From positions 1-5,171 of the forward strand of contig JAEZYO010000405.1 of the NCBI GenBank assembly GCA_023419055.1: DNA of 5,171 bases. Direction: 5' to 3'. Shown piece by piece: positions 1-5,171 of the stretch (positions are counted from its first letter, which is position 1; every line of letters begins with the position of its first letter). The translations under genes and the position numbers were made by a program. The notes under the pieces were generated by a model, which did no database searches, was not told the origin of the DNA, and saw only the letters and a list, made by a program, of their open reading frames with translations. Source of the DNA: Pseudomonadota bacterium (lineage in GTDB: Bacteria > Myxococcota > Polyangia > Polyangiales > Polyangiaceae).

Positions 1-860
1 TGGTTGGTGAAGATCTCCTCCACCTCGGTCCGCGCGACGGCGCCCGCGATGCGCACCCGCACGGAGTGCGAGGCGAGCGTCACCGCGCCGCGCCGCTCGT
101 TCGATTCACCCGGCTTCTTGGCGACGAGCTCACCGAGCCCCCGGTGCACCTCGCTCGTGTCCCGCACCGGAGCGAAAGCGTCCTCACCCCACGCCACGCT
201 GTCGGCGAGGCTCGGGCTCGCCGAGACCGTAGGCGGGTTTCCGGAGGACAGCCGCCCCATCTCCCCCGACCGCACCATCACGCTCTCGCCCGAAGAGTTC
301 TCGAGCGCGACGCTTCCCCGCACGACGTCGACGCTCCCCTCGTTTCCGTCCGCGCTGAGCGCGAACTTCGTACCGGTCACGCGCACGACGCCTCCCGGTA
401 GCTCGAATCGGGCGCCTTCACCGGCTCGCGGCGCGATCTCGGCGATCAACGAGCCGCGAGCCACCTTGGCGCTCCTGCCGGTCGCGGAGAACGTGACTTC
501 CGTGCCGCGATCGAGCAGCAGCACCGAGCCGTCCTCGAGCCCGAGCTCCGCGCGCGTGCGGTAATCCGTTCTGACGCGCGACCCCGCTGGAATGGCCGAT
601 TTCTCGTCGAGCTTGCGGCACGCCTGGCCCGCCGGATCGCAAGCCTCGAGCCCGCCGCTTCCGGACAGCCGCGTCACGCTGCCTCGGAAGGCTCTCCCCC
701 GGTGTTCGGGCTCGCTTTCGCTCTCTGGTCCACGCTTCTGTAGTCCGAACAGCGCGAGTCCCGCGACGAGCGCCGTCACTCCGACGCTGATTCGAGTCAC
801 GGTTCGCGTTGCTCGCTCGCCGTCGGAAGTCTTCGGTTTCTGAGGTTCAGAGTCGGTCAT
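1..860 (-). CDS. FecR domain and VIT domain membrane-anchored protein (C-terminus cut by window edge)
   Basis: Reading the minus strand from the ATG at 860-858 gives 286 codons with no stop, running off the left edge. Residues 1-20 are polar and basic. Residues 21-40 form one hydrophobic segment (ISVGVTALVAGLALFGL), probably an inner-membrane anchor with the rest in the periplasm. Residues about 90-205 look like a FecR domain: IPAGSRVRTDYRTRAELGL, then a GSVLLLDRGTEV strand, VVRVTGTKFAL, and the closing VVRGSVALEN. Residues about 260-286 (LASHSVRVRIAGAVARTEVE, then EIFTN) match the opening of a VIT (vault/inter-alpha-trypsin) domain, which is usually followed by a VWA domain. C74 and C81 could form a disulfide. 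FecR domains in iron uptake act as anti-sigma regulators, but FecR-like domains fused to VIT are usually of unknown role, perhaps in surface adhesion or envelope sensing. Upstream AAGG about 9 nt before the ATG is a weak ribosome site. Confident of FecR; VIT rests on about 27 residues. Confidence 0.8.
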   Translation of the reverse strand, partial: MTDSEPQKPKTSDGERATRTVTRISVGVTALVAGLALFGLQKRGPESESEPEHRGRAFRGSVTRLSGSGGLEACDPAGQACRKLDEKSAIPAGSRVRTDYRTRAELGLEDGSVLLLDRGTEVTFSATGRSAKVARGSLIAEIAPRAGEGARFELPGGVVRVTGTKFALSADGNEGSVDVVRGSVALENSSGESVMVRSGEMGRLSSGNPPTVSASPSLADSVAWGEDAFAPVRDTSEVHRGLGELVAKKPGESNERRGAVTLASHSVRVRIAGAVARTEVEEIFTN

Positions 861-1014
861 CGAGCTTGCCTTGGCTGGGAGGAGCGGCCCCTTCGACACG
901 AACGCGCGTCCCCGGGCGGGCTTTCAGGCCCAACCGTTGATGAGAGCAGACGTACGAGCGAGGCGTTCGTTTTATGGAACGTCTCCGGTCGAACCACTTG
1001 GCCCCGCGACCTGC

Positions 1015-1030
1015 TAGAGCAAAAGCTCTA
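1015..1030. repeat. Perfect inverted repeat TAGAGC-AAAA-GCTCTA
   Basis: The sequence TAGAGCAAAAGCTCTA has two perfect 6-bp arms around a 4-base AAAA centre. On the plus strand it is followed by AAAA rather than T, and on the minus strand no T-run follows the stem, so it is not a standard intrinsic terminator in either direction. Its position between two divergent genes would suit a binding site for a dimeric regulator, but that is inference. Confidence 0.4.
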
Positions 1031-1056
1031 AAAACGCCCTGTAGCGGCGTGGATAA

Positions 1057-1081
1057 ACCCCCTTGAACGACCCCAGGGGGT
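1057..1081. repeat. GC-rich hairpin ACCCCCT / AGGGGGT
   Basis: The arms ACCCCCT (1057-1063) and AGGGGGT (1075-1081) are perfect 7-bp reverse complements around an 11-base loop. No T-tract follows on either strand. It lies about 60 bp before the glycosylase start. It could be an operator or a leader structure if transcription starts upstream; chance formation from homopolymer runs is also possible. Confidence 0.35.
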
Positions 1082-1123
1082 GAGGTGAGCAATGGTCGGG
1101 TAGGTAGCGCCGCGATTGCTGCC

Positions 1124-1129
1124 TACACT
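1124..1129 (+). promoter_or_regulatory. Possible -10 box (TACACT) for a leaderless glycosylase transcript
   Basis: TACACT matches the sigma70 -10 consensus at four of six positions and fits the TANNNT pattern. It ends 9 nt before the ATG at 1139, so transcription would start at or within a few bases of the start codon. No Shine-Dalgarno sequence lies between it and the ATG (GTCTTACGG), which is what a leaderless gene would show. The -35 position 17 bp upstream (TAGGTA) is poor, so this is tentative. Confidence 0.35.
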
Positions 1130-1138
1130 GTCTTACGG

Positions 1139-2050
1139 ATGCCGGAGCTACCCGACGTGACGGTCTACGTGGAGCGCCTCACCGATCTCCTTCGAGGCGA
1201 GGTCATCGAGAAGGCGCGCCTGAAGAGCGTCTTCCTCCTCCGCTCGTTCGAGCCTCCGCTCGCTGCGATCGAGGGCAAACAGGTGCTCGGCTTCTCGCGT
1301 CTCGGCAAGCGCATCGTTTTCGACCTCGAGGACGAGCTCAGGCTCGTGCTTCACCTGATGATCGCCGGGCGCTTGCACTGGAAGGATCGCGGCGCGCCGC
1401 TGAACCGCAAGATCGATCTCTTCGCGCTCGACTTCCGGCACGGCTCGCTCGTGCTCACCGAAGCGGGTACGAAGAAACGCGCGAGCCTGTTCGTCGTGCG
1501 AGGGAAAGAAGGGCTGCGCGAGCATGATCGCGGCGGCATCGAACCTCTCGACGCGAGCGTCTCGGAGCTCGCAGAAGCGCTCCGACGTGAGAATCGCACG
1601 CTCAAGCGCGCGCTGACCGATCCCCGACTGGTGAGCGGGATCGGTAACGCCTACTCGGACGAGATCCTCCACCGCGCGAAGCTCTCGCCGCTGAAGCGCA
1701 CGCAAGATCTCGTGCCCGAGGAGCTCGAACGGCTACACGAAGCGACCCACGCCGTGCTCGAGGAGTGGGTCGATCGCCTGCGGGAGGAGTCGAAAGGCTC
1801 GTTCCCCGAAGGAGTGACGGCGTTTCGTCCAGAGATGGCCGTGCACGGAAAGTACAAACAGCCGTGCCCCGTGTGTGGCTCGCCGGTGCAGCGCATCGTC
1901 TACGCGGCCAACGAGGCGAACTACTGCCCGACGTGTCAGACGGGGGGCCGATTGCTCGCCGATCGAGCCCTATCGCGGCTGCTCGGGGAAGACTGGCCTC
2001 GCTCCCTCGAAGAGCTCGAGGAATTGAAGTCCCGAGCGCGCGGCCTCTGA
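1139..2050 (+). CDS. Fpg/Nei-family DNA glycosylase, divergent zinc-finger subfamily
   Basis: This 303-residue protein should excise oxidised bases from DNA and nick the abasic site (base excision repair). It opens MPELPDVTVY: in this family Met is removed, Pro2 is the Schiff-base nucleophile and Glu3 the acid, so the ATG at 1139 is the functional start and the in-frame GTG at 1085 is rejected. Lys57 in RLGKRIVF matches the conserved beta-hairpin lysine of MutM. LHLMIAGRLHW (71-81) corresponds to the LHLGMSG strand. The helix-two-turn-helix is at about 155-185, with GIGNAYSDEIL including Asn170. The zinc finger is C243-x2-C246 ... C263-x2-C266. Unlike E. coli MutM, the arginine before the third cysteine is Asn258 (AANEANYC), the PRRFG loop is replaced by TEAGTKKRASL (107-117), and 37 residues follow the last cysteine. 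It therefore looks like a separate Fpg-like clade whose preferred lesion I cannot assign. The stop lies 13 nt before corA. Confidence 0.9.
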   Translation: MPELPDVTVYVERLTDLLRGEVIEKARLKSVFLLRSFEPPLAAIEGKQVLGFSRLGKRIVFDLEDELRLVLHLMIAGRLHWKDRGAPLNRKIDLFALDFRHGSLVLTEAGTKKRASLFVVRGKEGLREHDRGGIEPLDASVSELAEALRRENRTLKRALTDPRLVSGIGNAYSDEILHRAKLSPLKRTQDLVPEELERLHEATHAVLEEWVDRLREESKGSFPEGVTAFRPEMAVHGKYKQPCPVCGSPVQRIVYAANEANYCPTCQTGGRLLADRALSRLLGEDWPRSLEELEELKSRARGL

Positions 2051-2056
2051 TATAAA
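2051..2056 (+). promoter_or_regulatory. Possible -10 box (TATAAA) before corA
   Basis: TATAAA, immediately after the glycosylase stop codon, is an unusually AT-rich hexamer in this GC-rich region and matches the -10 consensus at five of six positions. It ends 7 nt before the GTG start of corA, which would make a transcript starting there leaderless or nearly so. TTGAAG at 2024-2029 resembles a -35 but the 21-bp spacing is too long. Weak support; the gap also fits simple read-through from the upstream gene. Confidence 0.3.
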
Positions 2057-2063
2057 CGGGGCC

Positions 2064-3110
2064 GTGAGCGCAGAAGCGATCCTGCCCGCGGCGCTGGCCA
2101 GCGATCCCCCGCCCTCGCCCCCTTCCGGGCCAGCCGGGCCTTGCGGCGTCACGGTCGTCGACTTCGACTTCGCGAACAAGATCGAGCGCACCATCGAGTT
2201 CGGCGACGCGAAGAGCGCGTTCGACGCGGGGCGCTTCGTCTGGGTCGACATCGAGGCGAGCGATCCCGCGGAGGCGCACCGGCTGCTCTCCGCGCTCGAG
2301 ATCATCGACGAAGAGACGATCGACGACGCGCTCCGTAACGAGCCGTCGACGCGTCATGCGCGCTACGAACAGTACATCCACCTCGTGCTCTCGGGCTGCA
2401 GGCAGCGCGACCAACAGTTCGATCTGGAGCGCGTCGACGTCATCATCGCGGAGCGCTTCCTCGCGACCGTGCACCGCGCGCCGGTCGCCTTCTTGAAGAC
2501 GGTCCGGAGGGACTACCGGTACGACTTCCTGCGCTTCGCCAAGAGCCCGAGCTTTCTGGTCTACGAGCTCTGGGACCACCTGCTCGACAACTACCTCGCC
2601 GTGCAGAAGCTGATGGAAGAGCGCGTCGAGGAGCTGCAGCGCGAGCTCAGCCGCGACGACGTGGACGACAGCGTGTTCCGGAAGATCTCCGAGCTCGGGG
2701 CGGACCTCTTGCATTTCCGCAAGGTGCTCCTGCCTGCCCGCGCGGTGCTCGTCGACCTATCCTCCCGCCGGAGCCTCTTCATCAGCGAGGCGACCCAGCC
2801 CTTCCTCGCCAACATGGTGGGCACGCTCGAGCACGTGCTGCAGGATCTGCTCGTCGATCGCGACATCTTGAGCGAGTCGCTCAACCTCTACATGTCGGTC
2901 GTGAGTCACCGCACGAACGAGGTGATGAAGCGGCTCACGGTCGTCAGCGTGATCTTCATGCCGCTCACCTTCTTGTGCGGCGTCTATGGCATGAACTTCG
3001 AGGTCTTGCCCGAGCTCCGCTGGCAGTCGGGCTACGCGATGTTCTGGGTCCTGGTCCTGATCATCGTCGGCTCGCTCGTCTATTTGATGCGGCGCGCGCG
3101 CCTCTTGTGA
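2064..3110 (+). CDS. corA: CorA-family divalent cation (Mg2+/Co2+) channel
   Basis: This 348-residue inner-membrane protein should be a pentameric channel for Mg2+ (also Co2+ or Ni2+ in the family). Residues about 28-170 form the cytoplasmic alpha/beta domain, with the typical early segment FVWVDIEASDPAEAHRL. Residues about 170-290 are the long stalk helix region (LMEERVEELQRELSRDDVDD onward). TM1 is about 290-309, ending in the diagnostic Y308-G-M-N-F312 selectivity motif. The short periplasmic loop carries LPELRW, close to the family MPEL. TM2 is about 323-342, followed by the basic cytoplasmic tail RRARLL. Residues 12-26 are a Pro/Ser/Gly-rich extension. The start is GTG at 2064; no in-frame ATG occurs before residue 184. 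No clear Shine-Dalgarno is seen, only GGGG at 2058-2061. It sits 9 nt before pgsB in the same reading frame. The family is certain; the ion and the link to PGA are inferred. CorA and ZntB-like members share the fold, but the GMN motif and loop favour CorA. Confidence 0.92.
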   Translation: MSAEAILPAALASDPPPSPPSGPAGPCGVTVVDFDFANKIERTIEFGDAKSAFDAGRFVWVDIEASDPAEAHRLLSALEIIDEETIDDALRNEPSTRHARYEQYIHLVLSGCRQRDQQFDLERVDVIIAERFLATVHRAPVAFLKTVRRDYRYDFLRFAKSPSFLVYELWDHLLDNYLAVQKLMEERVEELQRELSRDDVDDSVFRKISELGADLLHFRKVLLPARAVLVDLSSRRSLFISEATQPFLANMVGTLEHVLQDLLVDRDILSESLNLYMSVVSHRTNEVMKRLTVVSVIFMPLTFLCGVYGMNFEVLPELRWQSGYAMFWVLVLIIVGSLVYLMRRARLL

Positions 3111-3119
3111 GCGGCGCGC

Positions 3120-4364
3120 ATGGGGATCTGGCTTCTGATCGGGCTTCTCTTGGCGGTGACGGCGCTCGGCGTGCTCGAGTATCGCTTGCACCGCAGCGCG
3201 CTCGAGAAGATCCCGATCCGCGTGCACGTGAACGGCACGCGCGGGAAATCGAGCGTGACCCGGCTGATCGCGGCGGGGCTCCGCGCGCACGGCGTCGTCA
3301 CCTGCGCCAAGACCACTGGCACGCTCGCCCGCATGATCTTGCCGGACGGCCGCGAGCTCCCGGTGTTTCGGCCCGCGGGCGCCAACATCATCGAGCAGAA
3401 GCGCATCGTCGCCACGGCCACCGAGTTCGGCGCGCAGGCGCTCGTGATCGAGTGCATGGCGGTCACGCCGGAGCTCCAGTCCATCTCCGAGTCGAAGCTG
3501 CTCTCGGCCACCCACGGCGTCATCACGAACGCGCGGCCCGATCACCTGGACGTGATGGGGCCAACCTCGCGCGAGGTGGCGCTCGCCCTCTCCGGCATGG
3601 TGCCGGTGCGCGGCAAGCTCTTCACGGCCGAGCGCGATCACCTCGCGATCATCGAGGCCGCCGCGAAAGATCGCGGGACGGAGCTCATCCCGGTCTCGCC
3701 CGAAGCGGTCGCCGCCGTGAGCCCCGACGATCTCGCGGGCTTTCGCTACACGGAGCACCCCGACAACGTCGCGCTCGCGCTCGCCGTGTGCGCGGACCTC
3801 GGCGTGCCCCGGCGCGTCGCCCTGCTCGGCATGCAGCACGCGACGCCGGATCCTGGCGCGCTCACGGTCCATCGCGTGAGCTTCTTCGGCCGCACCCTGG
3901 TCTTCTTCAACGCCTTCGCCGCGAACGACCCGGTGTCCACGCAGAAGCTCTGGCGTCTCGCGATCGACGCCACGCCGGAGGTCAGGACTCGCATCGCGAT
4001 CCTCAACTGCCGCGCCGATCGTCCTGATCGCTCGCTGCAGCTCGGTGCCGAGATCGCGACCTGGGATCCTCCCGACCACATCGTGCTGATGGGCAGCGGC
4101 ACCTACCTCTTCGCCCGCGAGGCGGCCAAGCGCGGCTACGACGCGGCGCGCCTCCTGTTCGTCGAGGGGCTCGGCGTCGAGGAGATCTTCGAGCGCATCG
4201 TGGCGCTGGTCGGAAAATCGGCGCTCCTGGTCGGAATGGGTAATATCGGCGGCCAGGGTCTCGAGCTCGCTCGCTACTTCAGGAACCGCGCGGAGCCCGA
4301 GCCCGACGACGACGACGAGCCCCGCGAATCCATACCGCCCTCGAGAGTGGAGTCTGCATCTTGA
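3120..4364 (+). CDS. pgsB: Poly-gamma-glutamate synthase subunit PgsB/CapB
   Basis: This 414-residue protein is the ATP-dependent amide ligase of PGA synthesis, related to Mur ligases; it activates the gamma-carboxylate of glutamate and works with PgsC at the membrane. Residues 2-19 are a hydrophobic N-terminal anchor, as in Bacillus PgsB. The ATP-binding loop is N38-GTRGKSS-V46. Further family blocks are AKTTGTLARM (63-72), ECMAV (111-115), DHLDVMGPT (141-149), HPDNVALAL (213-221), PDPGA (243-247), FNAFAANDPVST (263-274), NCRADRPDR (296-304) and VGMGNIGGQG (371-380). Several are near-identical to B. subtilis PgsB. Length is slightly above the roughly 393 residues usual in Bacillus because of an acidic, low-complexity tail (391-414, with DDDDE). 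The ATG at 3120 places the anchor at the very N-terminus; the ribosome site is weak. The frame starts 9 nt after the corA stop, and its own stop overlaps pgsC, so these genes are probably co-transcribed. Confidence 0.93.
   Translation: MGIWLLIGLLLAVTALGVLEYRLHRSALEKIPIRVHVNGTRGKSSVTRLIAAGLRAHGVVTCAKTTGTLARMILPDGRELPVFRPAGANIIEQKRIVATATEFGAQALVIECMAVTPELQSISESKLLSATHGVITNARPDHLDVMGPTSREVALALSGMVPVRGKLFTAERDHLAIIEAAAKDRGTELIPVSPEAVAAVSPDDLAGFRYTEHPDNVALALAVCADLGVPRRVALLGMQHATPDPGALTVHRVSFFGRTLVFFNAFAANDPVSTQKLWRLAIDATPEVRTRIAILNCRADRPDRSLQLGAEIATWDPPDHIVLMGSGTYLFAREAAKRGYDAARLLFVEGLGVEEIFERIVALVGKSALLVGMGNIGGQGLELARYFRNRAEPEPDDDDEPRESIPPSRVESAS
4349..4352 (+). promoter_or_regulatory. Ribosome binding site of pgsC (GGAG)
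   Basis: GGAG lies inside the 3' end of pgsB and ends 8 nt before the TTG at 4361. It supports this rare start codon, since no other good start with a ribosome site is near, and the protein then begins with the MIELLPL opening expected of PgsC. Confidence 0.6.
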
Positions 4365-4816
4365 TCGAGCTCTTGCCTCTGAGCGTCGGCATCGGCCTGG
4401 TGACGGGCCTCCTGTTCGCCGAGATCTTCGGCGTGGCTGCCGGCGGCATGATCGTCCCTGGCTACCTGGCACTGAGCCTGTCGCACCCGCTCGACGTGCT
4501 GCTCACGCTGGGCGCCGCGCTCTTCACGTTCGGCGTCGTGCACACGCTCTCGTCGTTGCTCATCTTGTACGGCCGCCGGCGCACCGTGCTGACGCTGCTC
4601 GTCGGGTACCTGGTCGGCGCGTTCCTGCACAGCGCCGCCGCGGACTACCTGGCGCCCGCCGGGACCGAGCTCAGGCTGGTCGGGTTCGTGATCCCGGGGC
4701 TCATCGCGCTCTGGATCGAGAGGCAGGGCATCGTCGAGACCCTGGCCGCGCTCCTCACCGCTTCGGCGGTCGTGCGGCTCGTTTTGGTGGTCGTCGGCGT
4801 GGAGCTCGCGGTGTGA
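4361..4816 (+). CDS. pgsC: Poly-gamma-glutamate synthase membrane subunit PgsC/CapC
   Basis: This 151-residue, very hydrophobic protein matches PgsC in length (Bacillus: about 149) and in its three diagnostic blocks: IVPGYLAL (31-38), ILYGRRR (68-74), and FVIPGLIALWIERQG (109-123). I see five or six membrane segments, roughly 5-22, 28-40, 45-68, 76-92, 104-118 and 125-148. PgsC is the obligate membrane partner of PgsB; together they form the polymerising core and possibly the export path. Translation starts at TTG; this start overlaps the pgsB stop in the sequence TTGA (4361-4364), a typical translational coupling arrangement that would keep PgsB and PgsC levels matched. The next gene begins 7 nt after the stop. 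Confidence 0.93.
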   Translation: MIELLPLSVGIGLVTGLLFAEIFGVAAGGMIVPGYLALSLSHPLDVLLTLGAALFTFGVVHTLSSLLILYGRRRTVLTLLVGYLVGAFLHSAAADYLAPAGTELRLVGFVIPGLIALWIERQGIVETLAALLTASAVVRLVLVVVGVELAV

Positions 4817-4818
4817 GG
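4815..4818 (+). promoter_or_regulatory. Ribosome binding site of the pgsW-like gene (GAGG)
   Basis: GAGG overlaps the last two bases of the pgsC stop codon and ends 5 nt before the ATG at 4824. This decides the start of the downstream gene and implies that ribosomes finishing pgsC can re-initiate there. Confidence 0.55.
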
Positions 4819-4823
4819 CTCGG

Positions 4824-5171
4824 ATGAAGCGACTCTACCTACGACCGAGCGGTGTATCGCGCCGCGCCCTCTCGCTCATTGCCGCGCTCAGCCTCGCCGT
4901 GCTGTTCGCGGTGGAGCGCTTGCCCGTGCTCGAGCGCCAACCATACTTCTCGGAGAAGGTCGCGGCGGCGAGCCTGGCTCTCGAGGCCACGCGAGCGATC
5001 CGAGCGGAAAAGCTCGCCAAGGGCCTGCGCATCGATCCGGAGGCCGATCCCGCCGGAACTGGCTTGATCGGCGTCGCCTACTCGAAGGTGACCTCGAACA
5101 CGGGCGATCTGGTCTCCAAGCGCACCGCCAACAACCCGAACTTCGCGGCGGTGATCGTGCAGTTCCTGCAC
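4824..5171 (+). CDS. pgsW: Poly-gamma-glutamate system protein, PgsW-like (C-terminus cut by window edge)
   Basis: The ATG at 4824 opens 116 codons with no stop before the right edge. Residues 1-14 are basic (MKRLYLRPSGVSRR) and residues 15-30 are hydrophobic (ALSLIAALSLAVLFAV), giving an N-terminal membrane anchor or signal-like segment with the rest outside the cytoplasm. Residues 45-66 are an alanine-rich helix. The segment from GLIGVAYSKVT (80-90) to TGDLVSKRTANNPNFAAVIV (93-112) matches, from memory, the conserved core of the 'poly-gamma-glutamate system protein' family (GLIG-x-x-x-S-x-x-T, then KRT..NPNFAA), which occurs in PgsB/PgsC clusters of bacteria other than Bacillus. Its biochemical role is not established. 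The 7-nt gap after pgsC and the GAGG site support co-expression. The family call is fairly firm from motif plus position; the missing C-terminal part prevents checking overall length. Confidence 0.78.
   Translation, partial: MKRLYLRPSGVSRRALSLIAALSLAVLFAVERLPVLERQPYFSEKVAAASLALEATRAIRAEKLAKGLRIDPEADPAGTGLIGVAYSKVTSNTGDLVSKRTANNPNFAAVIVQFLH

Larger units (their letters stand above)
861..1138. other. Divergent intergenic region
   Basis: This 278-bp gap separates the minus-strand FecR-VIT gene from the plus-strand glycosylase and should hold both promoters. I see no convincing coding frame in it: the minus-strand frame crossing it has arginine-rich, low-quality composition, and the plus-strand GTG at 1085 only adds 18 unconserved residues to the glycosylase. 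It contains a perfect 6-bp hairpin-like palindrome (1015-1030), a 7-bp GC hairpin (1057-1081), a spaced inverted repeat ACGAACGC (898-905) / GCGTTCGT (963-970), and AGACGT (948-953) / ACGTCT (979-984). I could not identify a good -35/-10 pair for the FecR-VIT gene. Confidence 0.6.

Noticed and set aside
4..564. 186-residue plus-strand frame at the left edge
   Set aside because: Ser/Pro/Thr/Arg-rich shadow; the minus strand here encodes recognisable FecR and VIT motifs.
1015..1034. Intrinsic terminator at the TAGAGC/GCTCTA palindrome
   Set aside because: A short, not very GC-rich stem, with A rather than T after it on the plus strand and no T-tract after it on the minus strand; neither flanking gene ends here.
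847..1092. 81-residue minus-strand frame in the intergenic region
   Set aside because: Overlaps the start of the FecR-VIT gene in another frame, has no motif and no good ribosome site.
1085..1138. GTG start giving the glycosylase 18 extra N-terminal residues
   Set aside because: Fpg/Nei enzymes need the proline directly after the initiator Met as the catalytic N-terminus; MPEL begins at 1139, and an extension would inactivate the enzyme.
1602..2714. 370-residue minus-strand frame opposite the glycosylase and corA
   Set aside because: No recognisable motifs, composition of a shadow frame, and opposite two confidently identified genes.
2975..4027. 350-residue plus-strand frame overlapping corA and pgsB
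   Set aside because: Arginine-rich shadow frame without domain motifs; the overlapping frame has all PgsB motifs.
2757..4472. 571-residue open frame on the minus strand across corA, pgsB and pgsC
   Set aside because: Its composition (very rich in R, H, D, E and Q) is typical of an antisense shadow in GC-rich DNA, and the plus strand carries clearly conserved proteins throughout.
4839..5171. Minus-strand frame open to the right edge
   Set aside because: Antisense to the PgsW-like gene, which has conserved motifs and a ribosome site; the minus frame has only shadow composition.

Overview
The window is GC-rich, gene-dense bacterial DNA with no RNA genes, mobile elements or CRISPR. The strong G/C third-position bias, GTG and TTG starts, and a membrane-anchored FecR protein that runs into a VIT domain suggest a large-genome Gram-negative of the Myxococcota (former deltaproteobacterial) type. 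That placement is an inference; no phylogenetic marker is present.

Layout: (1) Positions 1-860, minus strand: the N-terminal 286 codons of a FecR-VIT protein that leaves through the left edge. (2) Positions 861-1138: a divergent intergenic region with several short inverted repeats and a -10-like box directly in front of the next gene. (3) Positions 1139-2050, plus strand: a zinc-finger Fpg/Nei-type DNA glycosylase of a divergent subfamily, whose start must be the ATG at 1139 because the catalytic proline follows it. (4) Positions 2064-3110: a CorA-type divalent cation channel with the YGMNF signature. (5) Positions 3120-4364, 4361-4816 and 4824 to the right edge: a poly-gamma-glutamate (PGA) synthesis cluster of pgsB (ATP-dependent ligase), pgsC (integral membrane partner) and a pgsW-like 'poly-gamma-glutamate system protein', cut by the right edge.

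All plus-strand genes are separated by 13 nt or less or overlap, and no terminator is visible between them, so glycosylase-corA-pgsB-pgsC-pgsW could be one transcript. The functional core is corA-pgsBC-pgsW. PgsB and PgsC would form the membrane synthase that activates and polymerises glutamate. PgsW is a family confined largely to such clusters. The CorA channel could supply the Mg2+ that the ligase needs, or balance cations bound by the polyanion. No PgsA/CapA-like gene or hydrolase is in view; they may lie beyond the right edge.

The most noteworthy points are the CorA-PGA linkage, with pgsB lying in the same reading frame only three codons after the corA stop; the divergent glycosylase that lacks the usual zinc-finger arginine; possible leaderless starts for the glycosylase and corA; and the FecR-VIT fusion.
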